64,000 nucleotides of DNA from assembly GCA_963643925.1 (NCBI GenBank), contig CAVINS010000004.1:6617-70616 (forward strand), written 5' to 3'. The position numbers and the translations under genes were made by a program. Numbering within the stretch: the stretch's first letter is position 1; each line of letters opens with the position of its first letter. Below, one piece after another: positions 24,846 to 32,447 of the stretch. The notes under the pieces were generated by a model. That model saw nothing but the letters and a program-made list of their open reading frames with translations. It ran no database searches and was not told the origin of the DNA. Source of the DNA: Phocaeicola_A sp963643925 (GTDB lineage Bacteria; Bacteroidota; Bacteroidia; Bacteroidales; Bacteroidaceae).

Positions 24846-25772
24846 ATGATAAACAGAGTTCTTATTCGTCTGAAAATAGTACAGATAATATACGCCTATT
24901 ATCAGAACGGAGGCAAAAACCTGGAAACGGCCGAGAAGGAGTTGTTCTTCAGTCTTTCCAAAGCATACGACCTTTACAACTACTTACTGTTGTTGATGGT
25001 AGAGGTAACACACTACGCACAAAGACGACTCGACGCCAAGAAGAGCAAGCTGAAACCTTCCAAAGAAGAACTTTCACCCAATACCAAATTCGCAGACAAC
25101 CGCTTCATCGCACAACTGGAGGCCAACAAGCAGTTGAAGGAGTTCGTGGAAAACCAGAAGAAAACCTGGGACGACGACGAGGAGAGCGTGAAAGGCATCT
25201 ATGACCAGATTACGGAGAGTGAATATTATAAGGAGTATATGGCCGACGAGACTTCGTCCTACGAAGCCGACCGCGAACTGTGGCGCAAGCTCTACAAGAA
25301 CCTTATCTTCAACAACGAGACGCTGGACGAGGCGCTGGAGGACAAAAGCCTCTACTGGAACGACGACAAGGAGATTGTGGACACCTTCGTGCTGAAGACC
25401 ATCAAACGCTTCGACGAAAAGAGCGGAGCACTGCAGGAGCTGCTGCCCGAGTTCAAGGACGAGGACGACAAGGACTATGCACGCAGGCTATTCCGCCGCA
25501 CGATACTCAATGCCGACTACTATCGCCACCTGTTGAGCGAGAACACCAAGAACTGGGACCTGAGCCGCGTGGCCTTCATGGATGTCATCATCATGCAGAT
25601 TGCCCTCGCGGAGATTCTCAGCTTCCCCAATATCCCCATTAGCGTATCCATCAACGAATACGTGGAGATAGCCAAACTCTACAGTACGGCCAAGAGCCCT
25701 GCCTTCATCAACGGTATGCTCGACCACATTGTTAATCAATTGAAAAACGAGAACAAGCTGACAAAGAATTGA
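24846..25772 (+). CDS. nusB: Transcription antitermination factor NusB (long Bacteroidetes form)
   Basis: NusB with NusE binds boxA RNA and supports processive rRNA transcription. The 308-residue protein is about twice the length of E. coli NusB. It has an N-terminal helical part (MINRVLIRLKIVQIIYAYYQ), a charged middle section peculiar to Bacteroidetes (DDDEESVKGIYDQITESEYY, EADRELWRKLYKNL) and a C-terminal NusB core (NWDLSRVAFMDVIIMQIALA, then ISINEYVEIAKLYSTAKSPA-like ISVSINEYVEIAK). The start at 24846 fits both the family and the promoter; an ATG at 24792 lies inside the promoter. Confidence 0.9.
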   Translation: MINRVLIRLKIVQIIYAYYQNGGKNLETAEKELFFSLSKAYDLYNYLLLLMVEVTHYAQRRLDAKKSKLKPSKEELSPNTKFADNRFIAQLEANKQLKEFVENQKKTWDDDEESVKGIYDQITESEYYKEYMADETSSYEADRELWRKLYKNLIFNNETLDEALEDKSLYWNDDKEIVDTFVLKTIKRFDEKSGALQELLPEFKDEDDKDYARRLFRRTILNADYYRHLLSENTKNWDLSRVAFMDVIIMQIALAEILSFPNIPISVSINEYVEIAKLYSTAKSPAFINGMLDHIVNQLKNENKLTKN

Positions 25773-25827
25773 TATCTTTGTGCAACATAAAACAACTTGA
25801 ATCATTAACGTATAAATACTAGAACTT

Positions 25828-26139
25828 ATGAACGCATTAGCAATTCTGTTACAAGGTGGTGCCCAAAACATGTCTTTCCTAGTGATGATGATAGCCATCT
25901 TCGCTATCATGTACTTCTTCATGATCCGTCCGCAGAACAAGAAGCAGAAACAGATCATGAACTTCCGCAAGAACTTGGAGGTAGGACAGTCCGTAGTTAC
26001 CGCAGGCGGCATCTATGGCAAAGTGAAGGAACTGGACGGCAATGTAGTGGTGCTGGAGATTGCTGCGGGCGTGAAAATCCGCATCGACCGCAACTCCATC
26101 TTCGCTGATGCTCCAGACCAGCAGCAAGGTGCCAAATAA
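25828..26139 (+). CDS. yajC: Preprotein translocase accessory subunit YajC
   Basis: YajC is a small inner-membrane partner of SecDF. The 103-residue protein has one membrane segment (MSFLVMMIAIFAIMYFFMIR), the family signature RPQNKKQKQ and VGQSVVTAGGIYGKV, then a cytosolic beta region with AAGVKIRIDRNSI. The second gene of the nusB operon, 55 bp after nusB and 14 bp before the ybbR-like gene. Confidence 0.95.
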   Translation: MNALAILLQGGAQNMSFLVMMIAIFAIMYFFMIRPQNKKQKQIMNFRKNLEVGQSVVTAGGIYGKVKELDGNVVVLEIAAGVKIRIDRNSIFADAPDQQQGAK

Positions 26140-26153
26140 GAGGCAGACATGCA

Positions 26154-27164
26154 ATGATAGGAAAAGAGGAATTAAAGAAATATAGTTCCATCACCATACA
26201 AAGAATCGGGAACTTCCTGTTCAGTGAGAAGAACAGGAAATTCTTGATTTTTTTGTTTTTCCTCATGGTCTCCACCATCTTCTGGCTCATACAGACCCTC
26301 GACGATGACTACGAGACCGAAGTGACAATGCCGTTGCGGCTGAAGAATGTGCCCGACAACGTGGTGCTGACTCTCGAACCGCCCCAAGAACTACGTGTGG
26401 ACGTGCAGGACAAAGGGACGGTGCTGATGAACTACCTCTTCGGACAGACCTTCTACCCGCTGAACATCGACTTCACGGAACATGCCAAGGCAGGACGCAT
26501 ACAGATTCCTGTCTCCTCCTTCCAAAAGAGCATCAACGCACAGCTGGTGAGCTCCACGCGGGTACTGGCAGTGAAGCCAGACACGATAGACATCATCTAC
26601 ACGCAAGGCGAAGCGAAGAAAGTCCCCGTGCAACTAGCGGGCAAATTCACAGCCGGGAAGCAATACTACATCTCCAAGGTGCACGTGCAGCCCGACTCCG
26701 TCACAGTGTATGCGCCCCACAACGTGCTCGACACACTGCGGTCCATGCCCACGACCTATACAGAGGTGCTGGATATGGGCGACACCACCGAAGTGGACAT
26801 TCCACTGAAGCACATCAAGGGGGTGAAGACCATCCCCGAATCGGTGAAGACAAACTTCTACCTCGACATCTACACCGAGAAAACGGTGGAAGTGCCCGTG
26901 GTGGGCGTAGGCTTCCCGAAAGACAAATCGCTCAAGACGTTCCCCTCAAAGGTGAAAGTCTCCTTCCAAGTGGGCCTTCATCTTTTCAAAAGCATCAATG
27001 CCGAACAGTTCCGCATCGAGGTGCCCTACGAGGAGCTACGCCAGTGCACCACAGACAAGTATTCACTCCATCTGAAGATGAAACCGAAGGACGTGAAACG
27101 CATACGCATCTCACCCGAGAGCATCGATTACCTGATAGAACAAAACTCCACCTATGGCAATTAA
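26154..27164 (+). CDS. YbbR-like (CdaR-type) single-pass membrane protein
   Basis: This 336-residue protein has a short cytosolic N-terminus and one transmembrane helix (FLIFLFFLMVSTIFWLIQTL). The extracytoplasmic part holds repeated YbbR-type beta domains (VTMPLRLKNVPDNVVL; VPVQLAGKFTAGKQYYISKV; VEVPVVGVGFPKDKSLKTFP). In Firmicutes YbbR/CdaR regulates a diadenylate cyclase; no cyclase gene is in this window, so the role here is unknown. It overlaps coaE by 11 bp, and the yajC-ybbR-coaE order recurs in Bacteroidales. Confidence 0.82.
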   Translation: MIGKEELKKYSSITIQRIGNFLFSEKNRKFLIFLFFLMVSTIFWLIQTLDDDYETEVTMPLRLKNVPDNVVLTLEPPQELRVDVQDKGTVLMNYLFGQTFYPLNIDFTEHAKAGRIQIPVSSFQKSINAQLVSSTRVLAVKPDTIDIIYTQGEAKKVPVQLAGKFTAGKQYYISKVHVQPDSVTVYAPHNVLDTLRSMPTTYTEVLDMGDTTEVDIPLKHIKGVKTIPESVKTNFYLDIYTEKTVEVPVVGVGFPKDKSLKTFPSKVKVSFQVGLHLFKSINAEQFRIEVPYEELRQCTTDKYSLHLKMKPKDVKRIRISPESIDYLIEQNSTYGN

Positions 27165-27756
27165 GATAGGTATAACCGGAGGCATCGGCAGCGGAAAGTC
27201 CGTCGTCTCACACTTGCTGAAGACCATGGACATCCCCATCTACAACACCGACACGGAGGCAAAGCGACTCATCGTCGGCGACGAAGAGATTCGCAAAGAC
27301 CTCTGCACACTGGTGGGCGAAGAGACCTACCTGCCCGACGGAAGCCTCAACCGCCCCTACTTGGCACATTACCTCTTCGCTGGCGACGAGCATGCGGCAC
27401 AAGTGAACCGCATCATCCATCCGCACGTGAAGGAGGACTTCCGGCTGTGGATGCTTCGCCACGACGACTTCCCCATCGTGGGCGTGGAATCCGCCATACT
27501 GATAGAAGCCGGATTCACCGATTTGGTAGATGCGTTGCTGATGGTCTATGCCCCACAGGAGCTGCGCATCCAGCGCACCATCGCTCGCGACCATACCACC
27601 GAGGAGGCCGTACGCAACCGCATGGCACGGCAGATGAGCGACGAGGAGAAGCGCGACCGCGCGGACTACGTAATCTGCAACGACAACAACCACCTGCTCA
27701 TACCCCAGACGACGGATTTCGTGCGATGGATTCTGCAGAACAGGCAACAAGATTGA
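27154..27756 (+). CDS. coaE: Dephospho-CoA kinase
   Basis: The enzyme phosphorylates the 3'-hydroxyl of dephospho-CoA, the last step of CoA synthesis. The 200-residue protein has the P-loop GITGGIGSGKSVVS, the DTEAKRL acceptor segment, HPHVKEDF, VGVESAILIEAGF and QIQRTI-like RIQRTIARDHTTEEAV of the lid, followed by RMARQMSDEEKRDRADYVI. The length is typical. Last gene of the nusB operon; its start overlaps the ybbR-like gene. Confidence 0.96.
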   Translation: MAIKIGITGGIGSGKSVVSHLLKTMDIPIYNTDTEAKRLIVGDEEIRKDLCTLVGEETYLPDGSLNRPYLAHYLFAGDEHAAQVNRIIHPHVKEDFRLWMLRHDDFPIVGVESAILIEAGFTDLVDALLMVYAPQELRIQRTIARDHTTEEAVRNRMARQMSDEEKRDRADYVICNDNNHLLIPQTTDFVRWILQNRQQD

Positions 27757-27774
27757 AACTTTTAACGGACATAC

Positions 27775-27806
27775 GTTGGCTATTCTATTCCGGAATGCTA
27801 ACTTTG
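27775..27806 (+). promoter_or_regulatory. Promoter of the DUF5606 gene
   Basis: GTTG (27775-27778), 20 bp and TAACTTTG (27799-27806) lie 43 bp before the ATG. Confidence 0.7.
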
Positions 27807-27849
27807 CACACATAAACGACTATTTTATCACAAAACAAATTCTAAAATT

Positions 27850-28284
27850 ATGGTTGATATAATTTTATCTATCTCAGGAAAACCCGGATTATACAAACTG
27901 ATATCTCAGGGCAGAAACATGCTCATCGTAGAGGCATTGGACGCTACAAAAAAAAGAATGCCCGCACGCGGTAACGACAAAGTTACCTCGCTCAACGACA
28001 TCTCCATCTATACCGACGAGGACGGCGTGCCCTTGCTCAACGTGCTCGACTCGGTGAAGAAGAAAGAGAACGGTGGACCCGTGTCCATCAACATCAAGGA
28101 GGCAAGCGCCGACGAGCTGAAGGAGTACTTCGCACAAGTGTTGCCCGACTACGACCGCGACCGTGTCTACTTGAACGACATCAAGAAGTTGCTCTCGTGG
28201 TACAACATCCTCGTAGAGGCAGGCATCACAGACTTCGTGGAAGAGAAAGAAGAGGAGAAGGAAGAAGAGAAGGCAGCTGAATAA
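27850..28284 (+). CDS. DUF5606 family protein
   Basis: This is a 144-residue small cytosolic protein conserved in Bacteroidetes, with no known function. It begins with a small beta domain (DIILSISGKPGLYKLISQGR), followed by MLIVEALDATKKRMPARGND and helical segments including ADELKEYFAQVLPDYDRDRV and KKLLSWYNILVEAGITDF. It ends in a Glu/Lys-rich tail (EEKEEEKEEEKAAE). It has its own promoter and a strong terminator, so it is monocistronic. Confidence 0.82.
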   Translation: MVDIILSISGKPGLYKLISQGRNMLIVEALDATKKRMPARGNDKVTSLNDISIYTDEDGVPLLNVLDSVKKKENGGPVSINIKEASADELKEYFAQVLPDYDRDRVYLNDIKKLLSWYNILVEAGITDFVEEKEEEKEEEKAAE

Positions 28285-28314
28285 GCTATACCTTATTATA
28301 TACATAAGGAGTAC

Positions 28315-28357
28315 AAGGACCTGCGCATCCATAGCAATCCATGGAGCGCAGGTCCTT
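28315..28357 (+). terminator. Terminator of the DUF5606 gene
   Basis: AAGGACCTGCGC (28315-28326) pairs perfectly with GCGCAGGTCCTT (28346-28357), with an additional inner ATCCAT/ATGGA pairing. It is followed by GTTGCGTGTT, a weak T-tract. Confidence 0.75.
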
Positions 28358-28413
28358 GTTGCGTGTTACACACGGGTTACAATTTATCCAAGCTATCTCA
28401 CCAGAATAAAGCC

Positions 28414-28446
28414 AATTATGTCACAATGTATAAATAATACATAATT
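28414..28446. promoter_or_regulatory. Dyad upstream of the ptb promoter (possible operator)
   Basis: AATTATGT (28414-28421) and ACATAATT (28439-28446) are perfect inverted arms, with inner ATGTAT/ATACAT also symmetric. The site lies 26 bp upstream of the ptb -33 element, a position suited to a regulator. No regulator is assigned. Confidence 0.35.
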
Positions 28447-28471
28447 ACGATGCGGAAATTTAGACAAAGCC

Positions 28472-28502
28472 TTTGTGTATCCAAGAAGATTTGCCATATT
28501 TG
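28472..28502 (+). promoter_or_regulatory. Promoter of ptb-buk
   Basis: TTTG (28472-28475), 19 bp and CATATTTG (28495-28502), one mismatch to TAnnTTTG, lie 16 bp before the ptb ATG. Confidence 0.6.
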
Positions 28503-28518
28503 CTGAAAAACTGCTACT

Positions 28519-29427
28519 ATGAAATCGATACATAACTTTCAGCAACTGATGTCATTGCTCGCCTCCCTCCCACAAAGGAAGCGAGTGGCTGTAGCTTGTC
28601 CGCACGACTCACACACCGAGTTCGCCATCAAGAGGGGACTCGAGAACAGGTTTGCACAATTCAGTCTGGTGGTTACACGCGAGTTTGTCGACCGCGCCAA
28701 CCTGCTACGTGAGGCTTATCCCGACGATGTCCGCATCTACACGGCAGACAATGTGGATGCCGCGGCCCGCAGGGCAGTGAAGTTGGTGCGTGACGGTGAG
28801 GCGGACGTGCTGATGAAGGGCCTGCTCAACACGGACAACCTGTTGCATGCTGTGCTCGACAAGAGCTGCGGGTTGTTGCCCAAGGGCAACGTGTTGACCC
28901 ACATCTCAGTAGCACAAATCTCAGAATATCCCCGACTGATATTCTATTCCGACGCAGCCGTCATCCCCCACCCCAACTACGAACAGTTCAAGGCAATGAT
29001 AACCTACGCTGCACGACTGTGCAACAATTGCGGTATCGCACAGCCGAAAGTCGCCTTGATACACTGTACCGAGAAAATCAGCGAGAAGTTTCCCCATACG
29101 TTGGACTATGTGCGGCTGAAGGAAGACGCCAAAGCGGGGGCGTTCGGCTCGACGCTGGTGGACGGACCGATGGATGTGAAGACCGCCTTCGACCTGCAGA
29201 GTGCTATGATAAAGGGACTTGAGTCGCCCGTGGTGGGCAATGCCGACGTGTTGATATTCCCCAACATCGAGTCGGGCAACACCTTCTACAAGACCATCTC
29301 ACTCTTTGCCCATGCGGATATGGCATCCGTCCTGCAGGGGACAATCTGTCCGGTGGTCGTCACCTCGCGAAGCGACTCGGAACTGACAAAACTCTACAGT
29401 CTGGTGATGGCCTGTTTGGCGGACTGA
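28519..29427 (+). CDS. ptb: Phosphate butyryltransferase
   Basis: The enzyme exchanges CoA for phosphate on butyryl- or branched-chain acyl-CoA. The 302-residue protein belongs to the phosphate acetyl/butyryl transferase family: VAVACPHDSHTEFAIKRGLE at the N-terminus, ADVLMKGLLNTDNLLHAVLD, LTHISVAQI, PKVALIHCTEKISEKFPHTL, VDGPMDVKTAFD and NADVLIFPNIESGNTFYKTI near the C-terminus. Together with buk it converts acyl-CoA to acid plus ATP. Proximity to the leu operon suggests branched-chain acyl-CoAs (isobutyryl, isovaleryl) as physiological substrates; that is inference. Confidence 0.92.
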   Translation: MKSIHNFQQLMSLLASLPQRKRVAVACPHDSHTEFAIKRGLENRFAQFSLVVTREFVDRANLLREAYPDDVRIYTADNVDAAARRAVKLVRDGEADVLMKGLLNTDNLLHAVLDKSCGLLPKGNVLTHISVAQISEYPRLIFYSDAAVIPHPNYEQFKAMITYAARLCNNCGIAQPKVALIHCTEKISEKFPHTLDYVRLKEDAKAGAFGSTLVDGPMDVKTAFDLQSAMIKGLESPVVGNADVLIFPNIESGNTFYKTISLFAHADMASVLQGTICPVVVTSRSDSELTKLYSLVMACLAD

Positions 29428-29428
29428 C

Positions 29429-29494
29429 TAGAGATAATTACTTTCCTAACCAGAGAAAATTATTTTCCTAACTAGGAAAAAATATTTCCTTAAC
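29429..29494. repeat. Array of three 22-bp A/T-rich tandem repeats between ptb and buk
   Basis: Units are 29429-29450, 29451-29472 and 29473-29494, each ending TTTCCTAAC or TTTCCTTAAC; a degenerate fourth follows at 29495-29516. Unit 3 contains the palindrome AGGAAAnnnnnTTTCCT. The array begins 2 bp after the ptb stop and fills most of the 94-bp gap to buk, so it is intercistronic and may affect buk translation or message stability. Confidence 0.82.
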
Positions 29495-29521
29495 TATAAA
29501 AATAAACTTACAATAAATGCT

Positions 29522-30616
29522 ATGAAGATATTTGTCATCAACCTGGGCTCCACATCCACCAAGATAGCTCTTTACCATGACGAGCGCCAGCAGTGGATAG
29601 AGAACATCCACCACACACCCGAAGAGACCTCACGCTACAACTGTGCCTTGGACCAATACCCATTCCGCCTCCGACGCATCAAAGAGGCACTGGAACAGGC
29701 CAACATCCCACTCGACTTCGATGCCATCATAGCCCGCGGGGGACTACTGAAACCTATTCCTAGCGGAGTGTACCGCATCAACAAGGCGATGAAGCACGAC
29801 CTGCTCCACGCCAAGATGGACCATGTATGCAACTTGGGGGCCTTGTTGGCCGACGAGTTGGCACAAGGCATCGGTTGCCCCACCTTCATCGCCGACCCAG
29901 TGGTGGTGGACGAGATGCAGGAGAAGGCCCGCCTGACAGGGATCCCAGGCATCGAGCGCCGCTCCGTGTTCCATGCGCTCAACAGTAAAGCCGTGTCGCG
30001 CCGCTACGCCAAGCAGGTAGGGAAGTCCTACGAGGAACTGAATCTGATAGTCGCCCACCTGGGAGGAGGCATCTCGGTGAGTGCGCACCGCAAAGGCAAA
30101 GTCATCGACGTGAACAACGCCCTCAACGGGGAAGGTCCCATCTGCCCCGACCGTGCCGGCACCCTGCCCTCGGAACAGTTTGCCGAACTCTGCTTCAGCG
30201 GCCGATACACCTTCCAGGAGGTACGCACCATGATTTGCCGCAAGGGAGGAGTGATGGCCCATCTGGGCACGAGTGACATGAAATGCATCATACAACGGGT
30301 GGAAGACGGGGACAAACAGGCACAGCTGGTGGTGGACGCCATGCTCTACACCATAGCCAAACAGATTGGGGCCATGCACGTAGCCCTCTGCGGGCAGACA
30401 GACGCCATCATCCTCACCGGAGGAATCGCCTATAACGGCTTCTGTGCGGACGAGTTAACCAAGCAAATCAGCTATCTGGCACCGGTGGCAATCATCCCGG
30501 GAGAGAACGAGATGGAGGCCTTGGCAATGAATGCCTTTTGGGCCATGCGAGGGGATTTACCGCTAAAGGAATACGGGAGCAAGCCAATTCCAAAGGAAAT
30601 AGATAGTAAATTGTAG
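29522..30616 (+). CDS. buk: Butyrate kinase
   Basis: This 364-residue acetokinase-family enzyme converts acyl-phosphate plus ADP to acid plus ATP. ASKHA-fold motifs are VINLGSTSTKIALY (phosphate 1), IIARGGLLKPIPSGVYRIN, GIERRSVFHALN, LIVAHLGGGISVSAHRKGKV (phosphate 2), DVNNALNGEGPICPDRAGTL and AIILTGGIAYNGF (adenosine). The length is typical. It is co-oriented with ptb and its terminator is not obvious; the leu promoter begins about 30 bp beyond its stop. Confidence 0.94.
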   Translation: MKIFVINLGSTSTKIALYHDERQQWIENIHHTPEETSRYNCALDQYPFRLRRIKEALEQANIPLDFDAIIARGGLLKPIPSGVYRINKAMKHDLLHAKMDHVCNLGALLADELAQGIGCPTFIADPVVVDEMQEKARLTGIPGIERRSVFHALNSKAVSRRYAKQVGKSYEELNLIVAHLGGGISVSAHRKGKVIDVNNALNGEGPICPDRAGTLPSEQFAELCFSGRYTFQEVRTMICRKGGVMAHLGTSDMKCIIQRVEDGDKQAQLVVDAMLYTIAKQIGAMHVALCGQTDAIILTGGIAYNGFCADELTKQISYLAPVAIIPGENEMEALAMNAFWAMRGDLPLKEYGSKPIPKEIDSKL

Positions 30617-30644
30617 ATTTAAAAGATAAAAAAGTTTCATTTTA

Positions 30645-30676
30645 CTTGTTGCGTGTTTAAATAATATATACTTTTG
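30645..30676 (+). promoter_or_regulatory. Promoter of the leu leader and operon
   Basis: CTTG (30645-30648), 20 bp and TACTTTTG (30669-30676) place the transcription start at about 30682-30684, some 17 nt before the leader peptide ATG. Confidence 0.72.
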
Positions 30677-30699
30677 CAGCCGTAAAAAAGAAATAAGAG

Positions 30700-30783
30700 A
30701 TGATTAAGCGTTTCATGAATCTATCATTGCAAGGTATTATTATTCTACTAACGGGGTTAGTTGGAAGTGAGTATCGTGCATGA
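30700..30783 (+). CDS. Leader peptide of the leu operon attenuator (27 aa)
   Basis: A short frame starts at ATG 30700 and ends at TGA 30781-30783. Ten of its 27 residues are branched-chain: Ile2, Leu8, Leu10, an unbroken Ile-Ile-Ile-Leu-Leu at codons 13-17, then Leu20 and Val21. It lies between a consensus promoter and an intrinsic terminator that precedes leuA, exactly where an attenuation leader peptide belongs. The codons GGA-AGT-GAG after Val21 form one arm of an alternative hairpin (see the attenuator entry). Stalling at the Ile/Leu run would leave that arm free, while completing translation would cover it. The operon encodes both leucine enzymes and a citramalate-type synthase (isoleucine), which fits a leader sensing both residues. 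Confidence 0.82.
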   Translation: MIKRFMNLSLQGIIILLTGLVGSEYRA

Positions 30784-30843
30784 TTGTTGATGAATCCAGA
30801 TATAGAAAAGCCTTTCTCACTTCCACGTGCGAAAGGCTTTTTT
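30763..30843 (+). promoter_or_regulatory. Leu operon transcription attenuator (terminator/antiterminator switch)
   Basis: The terminator has arms AAAAGCCTTTC (30806-30816) and GAAAGGCTTTT (30831-30841) followed by a T-run to 30843. Competing pairing is between GGAAGTGAG (30763-30771, inside the leader peptide frame) and CTCACTTCC (30816-30824, the terminator's loop and first stem edge): nine perfect base pairs. A ribosome stalled at codons 13-17 leaves the first arm free and favours read-through; a ribosome at the stop codon masks it and favours termination. leuA begins 42 bp after the terminator. The mechanism follows the well-known trp/leu attenuation model; the regulation itself is inferred. 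Confidence 0.78.
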
Positions 30844-30884
30844 GTTAGTTACACGAAGAAACAATATAAAAACTAAGAATAACG

Positions 30885-32381
30885 ATGAACGACAGACTTT
30901 TTATTTTTGATACCACCTTGAGGGATGGTGAGCAAGTGCCCGGGTGTCAGCTTAACACCATTGAGAAGATTCAAGTCGCCAAGCAACTGGAGGCGCTGGG
31001 CGTGGATGTGATAGAGGCAGGATTCCCTATCTCCAGCCCGGGCGACTTCAACTCCGTCATAGAAATATCGAAAGCCGTCACATGGCCTACCATCTGCGCA
31101 CTGACACGTGCCGTGGAGAAGGACATCGACGTGGCTATCGAGGCACTGAAATATGCCAAGCACAAACGCATCCACACGGGTATCGGTACTTCAGATTCAC
31201 ATATCAAATACAAATTCAACTCCACCCGCGAAGAGATCATCGAGCGTGCCGTGGCTGCCGTGAAGTATGCCCGCCGCTATGTGGACGATGTGGAATTCTA
31301 TGCCGAGGACGCCGGACGTACCGAGAACGAGTATCTGGCCCGCGTGGTGGAAGCCGTCATCAAGGCCGGAGCTACCGTGGTGAACATCCCCGACACGACA
31401 GGCTACTGTCTGCCCGAGGAGTATGGAGCAAAGATCAAATATCTGGTAGACCATGTAGACGGCATCGACAAGGCCATCATCTCCACCCACTGCCACAACG
31501 ACCTAGGCATGGCAACCGCCAACACCATCAACGGTGTGCTCAACGGAGCCCGTCAGGTGGAGGTGACCATCAACGGCATAGGTGAGCGCGCCGGCAACAC
31601 CTCGCTCGAGGAGATTGCCATGATCATCAAATGCCACAAGGACATTGACATACAGACCAACATCAATACACAGAAGATCTATCCCACCAGCCGCATGGTA
31701 TCGAGCTTGATGAACATGCCAGTGCAGCCCAACAAGGCCATCGTGGGACGCAACGCCTTCGCCCACTCATCGGGTATCCACCAGGATGGTGTGCTGAAGA
31801 ATGTGCAGACCTACGAGATTATCGACCCCAAGGACGTGGGTATCGACGACAATGCCATCGTGCTAACCGCCCGCAGCGGACGCGCCGCACTGAAGCACCG
31901 CCTCCATGTGCTGGGTGTGGAGATGACGCAAGAGAAGCTCGACAAGGTGTACGAGGACTTCCTGAAGTTGGCCGACAAGAAGAAAGAGGTGAACGACGAC
32001 GACATCCTGTTGTTGGCAGGTGCCGACCGCAACCAGAACCACCACATCAAGCTAGACTATCTACAGGTGACCAGCGGTGTGGGTGTACGTTCCGTTGCCA
32101 GCATCGGCCTCACCATCGCCAGCGAGAAGTTCGAGGCAGCCTCATCGGGTAACGGTCCGGTGGACGCCGCCATCAAAGCCTTGAAGCAGATTATCCACCG
32201 ACAGATGGTGCTGAAGGAATTCACCATACAAGCCATCAGCAAAGGTAGCGATGACGTAGGTAAGGTACACATGCAGGTGGAGTACGACGGACACGTATAC
32301 TATGGATTCGGAGCCAACACCGACATTGTGGCCGCTTCGGTAGAAGCCTACATCGACTGTATCAACAAATTCATCCATTGA
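30885..32381 (+). CDS. leuA: 2-isopropylmalate synthase
   Basis: The enzyme condenses 2-ketoisovalerate with acetyl-CoA, the committed step to leucine. The 498-residue protein has the DRE-TIM motif FDTTLRDGEQVPG, metal-ligand HCHNDLGMATAN, VTINGIGERAGNTSLEE, NAFAHSSGIHQDGVLK and a C-terminal LeuA dimer regulatory domain (about 390-498, ending VAASVEAYIDCINKFIH) that binds leucine in the family. The length is normal. First structural gene after the attenuator; leuC follows after 66 bp. Confidence 0.96.
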   Translation: MNDRLFIFDTTLRDGEQVPGCQLNTIEKIQVAKQLEALGVDVIEAGFPISSPGDFNSVIEISKAVTWPTICALTRAVEKDIDVAIEALKYAKHKRIHTGIGTSDSHIKYKFNSTREEIIERAVAAVKYARRYVDDVEFYAEDAGRTENEYLARVVEAVIKAGATVVNIPDTTGYCLPEEYGAKIKYLVDHVDGIDKAIISTHCHNDLGMATANTINGVLNGARQVEVTINGIGERAGNTSLEEIAMIIKCHKDIDIQTNINTQKIYPTSRMVSSLMNMPVQPNKAIVGRNAFAHSSGIHQDGVLKNVQTYEIIDPKDVGIDDNAIVLTARSGRAALKHRLHVLGVEMTQEKLDKVYEDFLKLADKKKEVNDDDILLLAGADRNQNHHIKLDYLQVTSGVGVRSVASIGLTIASEKFEAASSGNGPVDAAIKALKQIIHRQMVLKEFTIQAISKGSDDVGKVHMQVEYDGHVYYGFGANTDIVAASVEAYIDCINKFIH

Positions 32382-32447
32382 TGGGGCACCCCCAAAAACA
32401 GTGATGAACGACTTACTAACGATTCATACATATTATATAATAGTATA

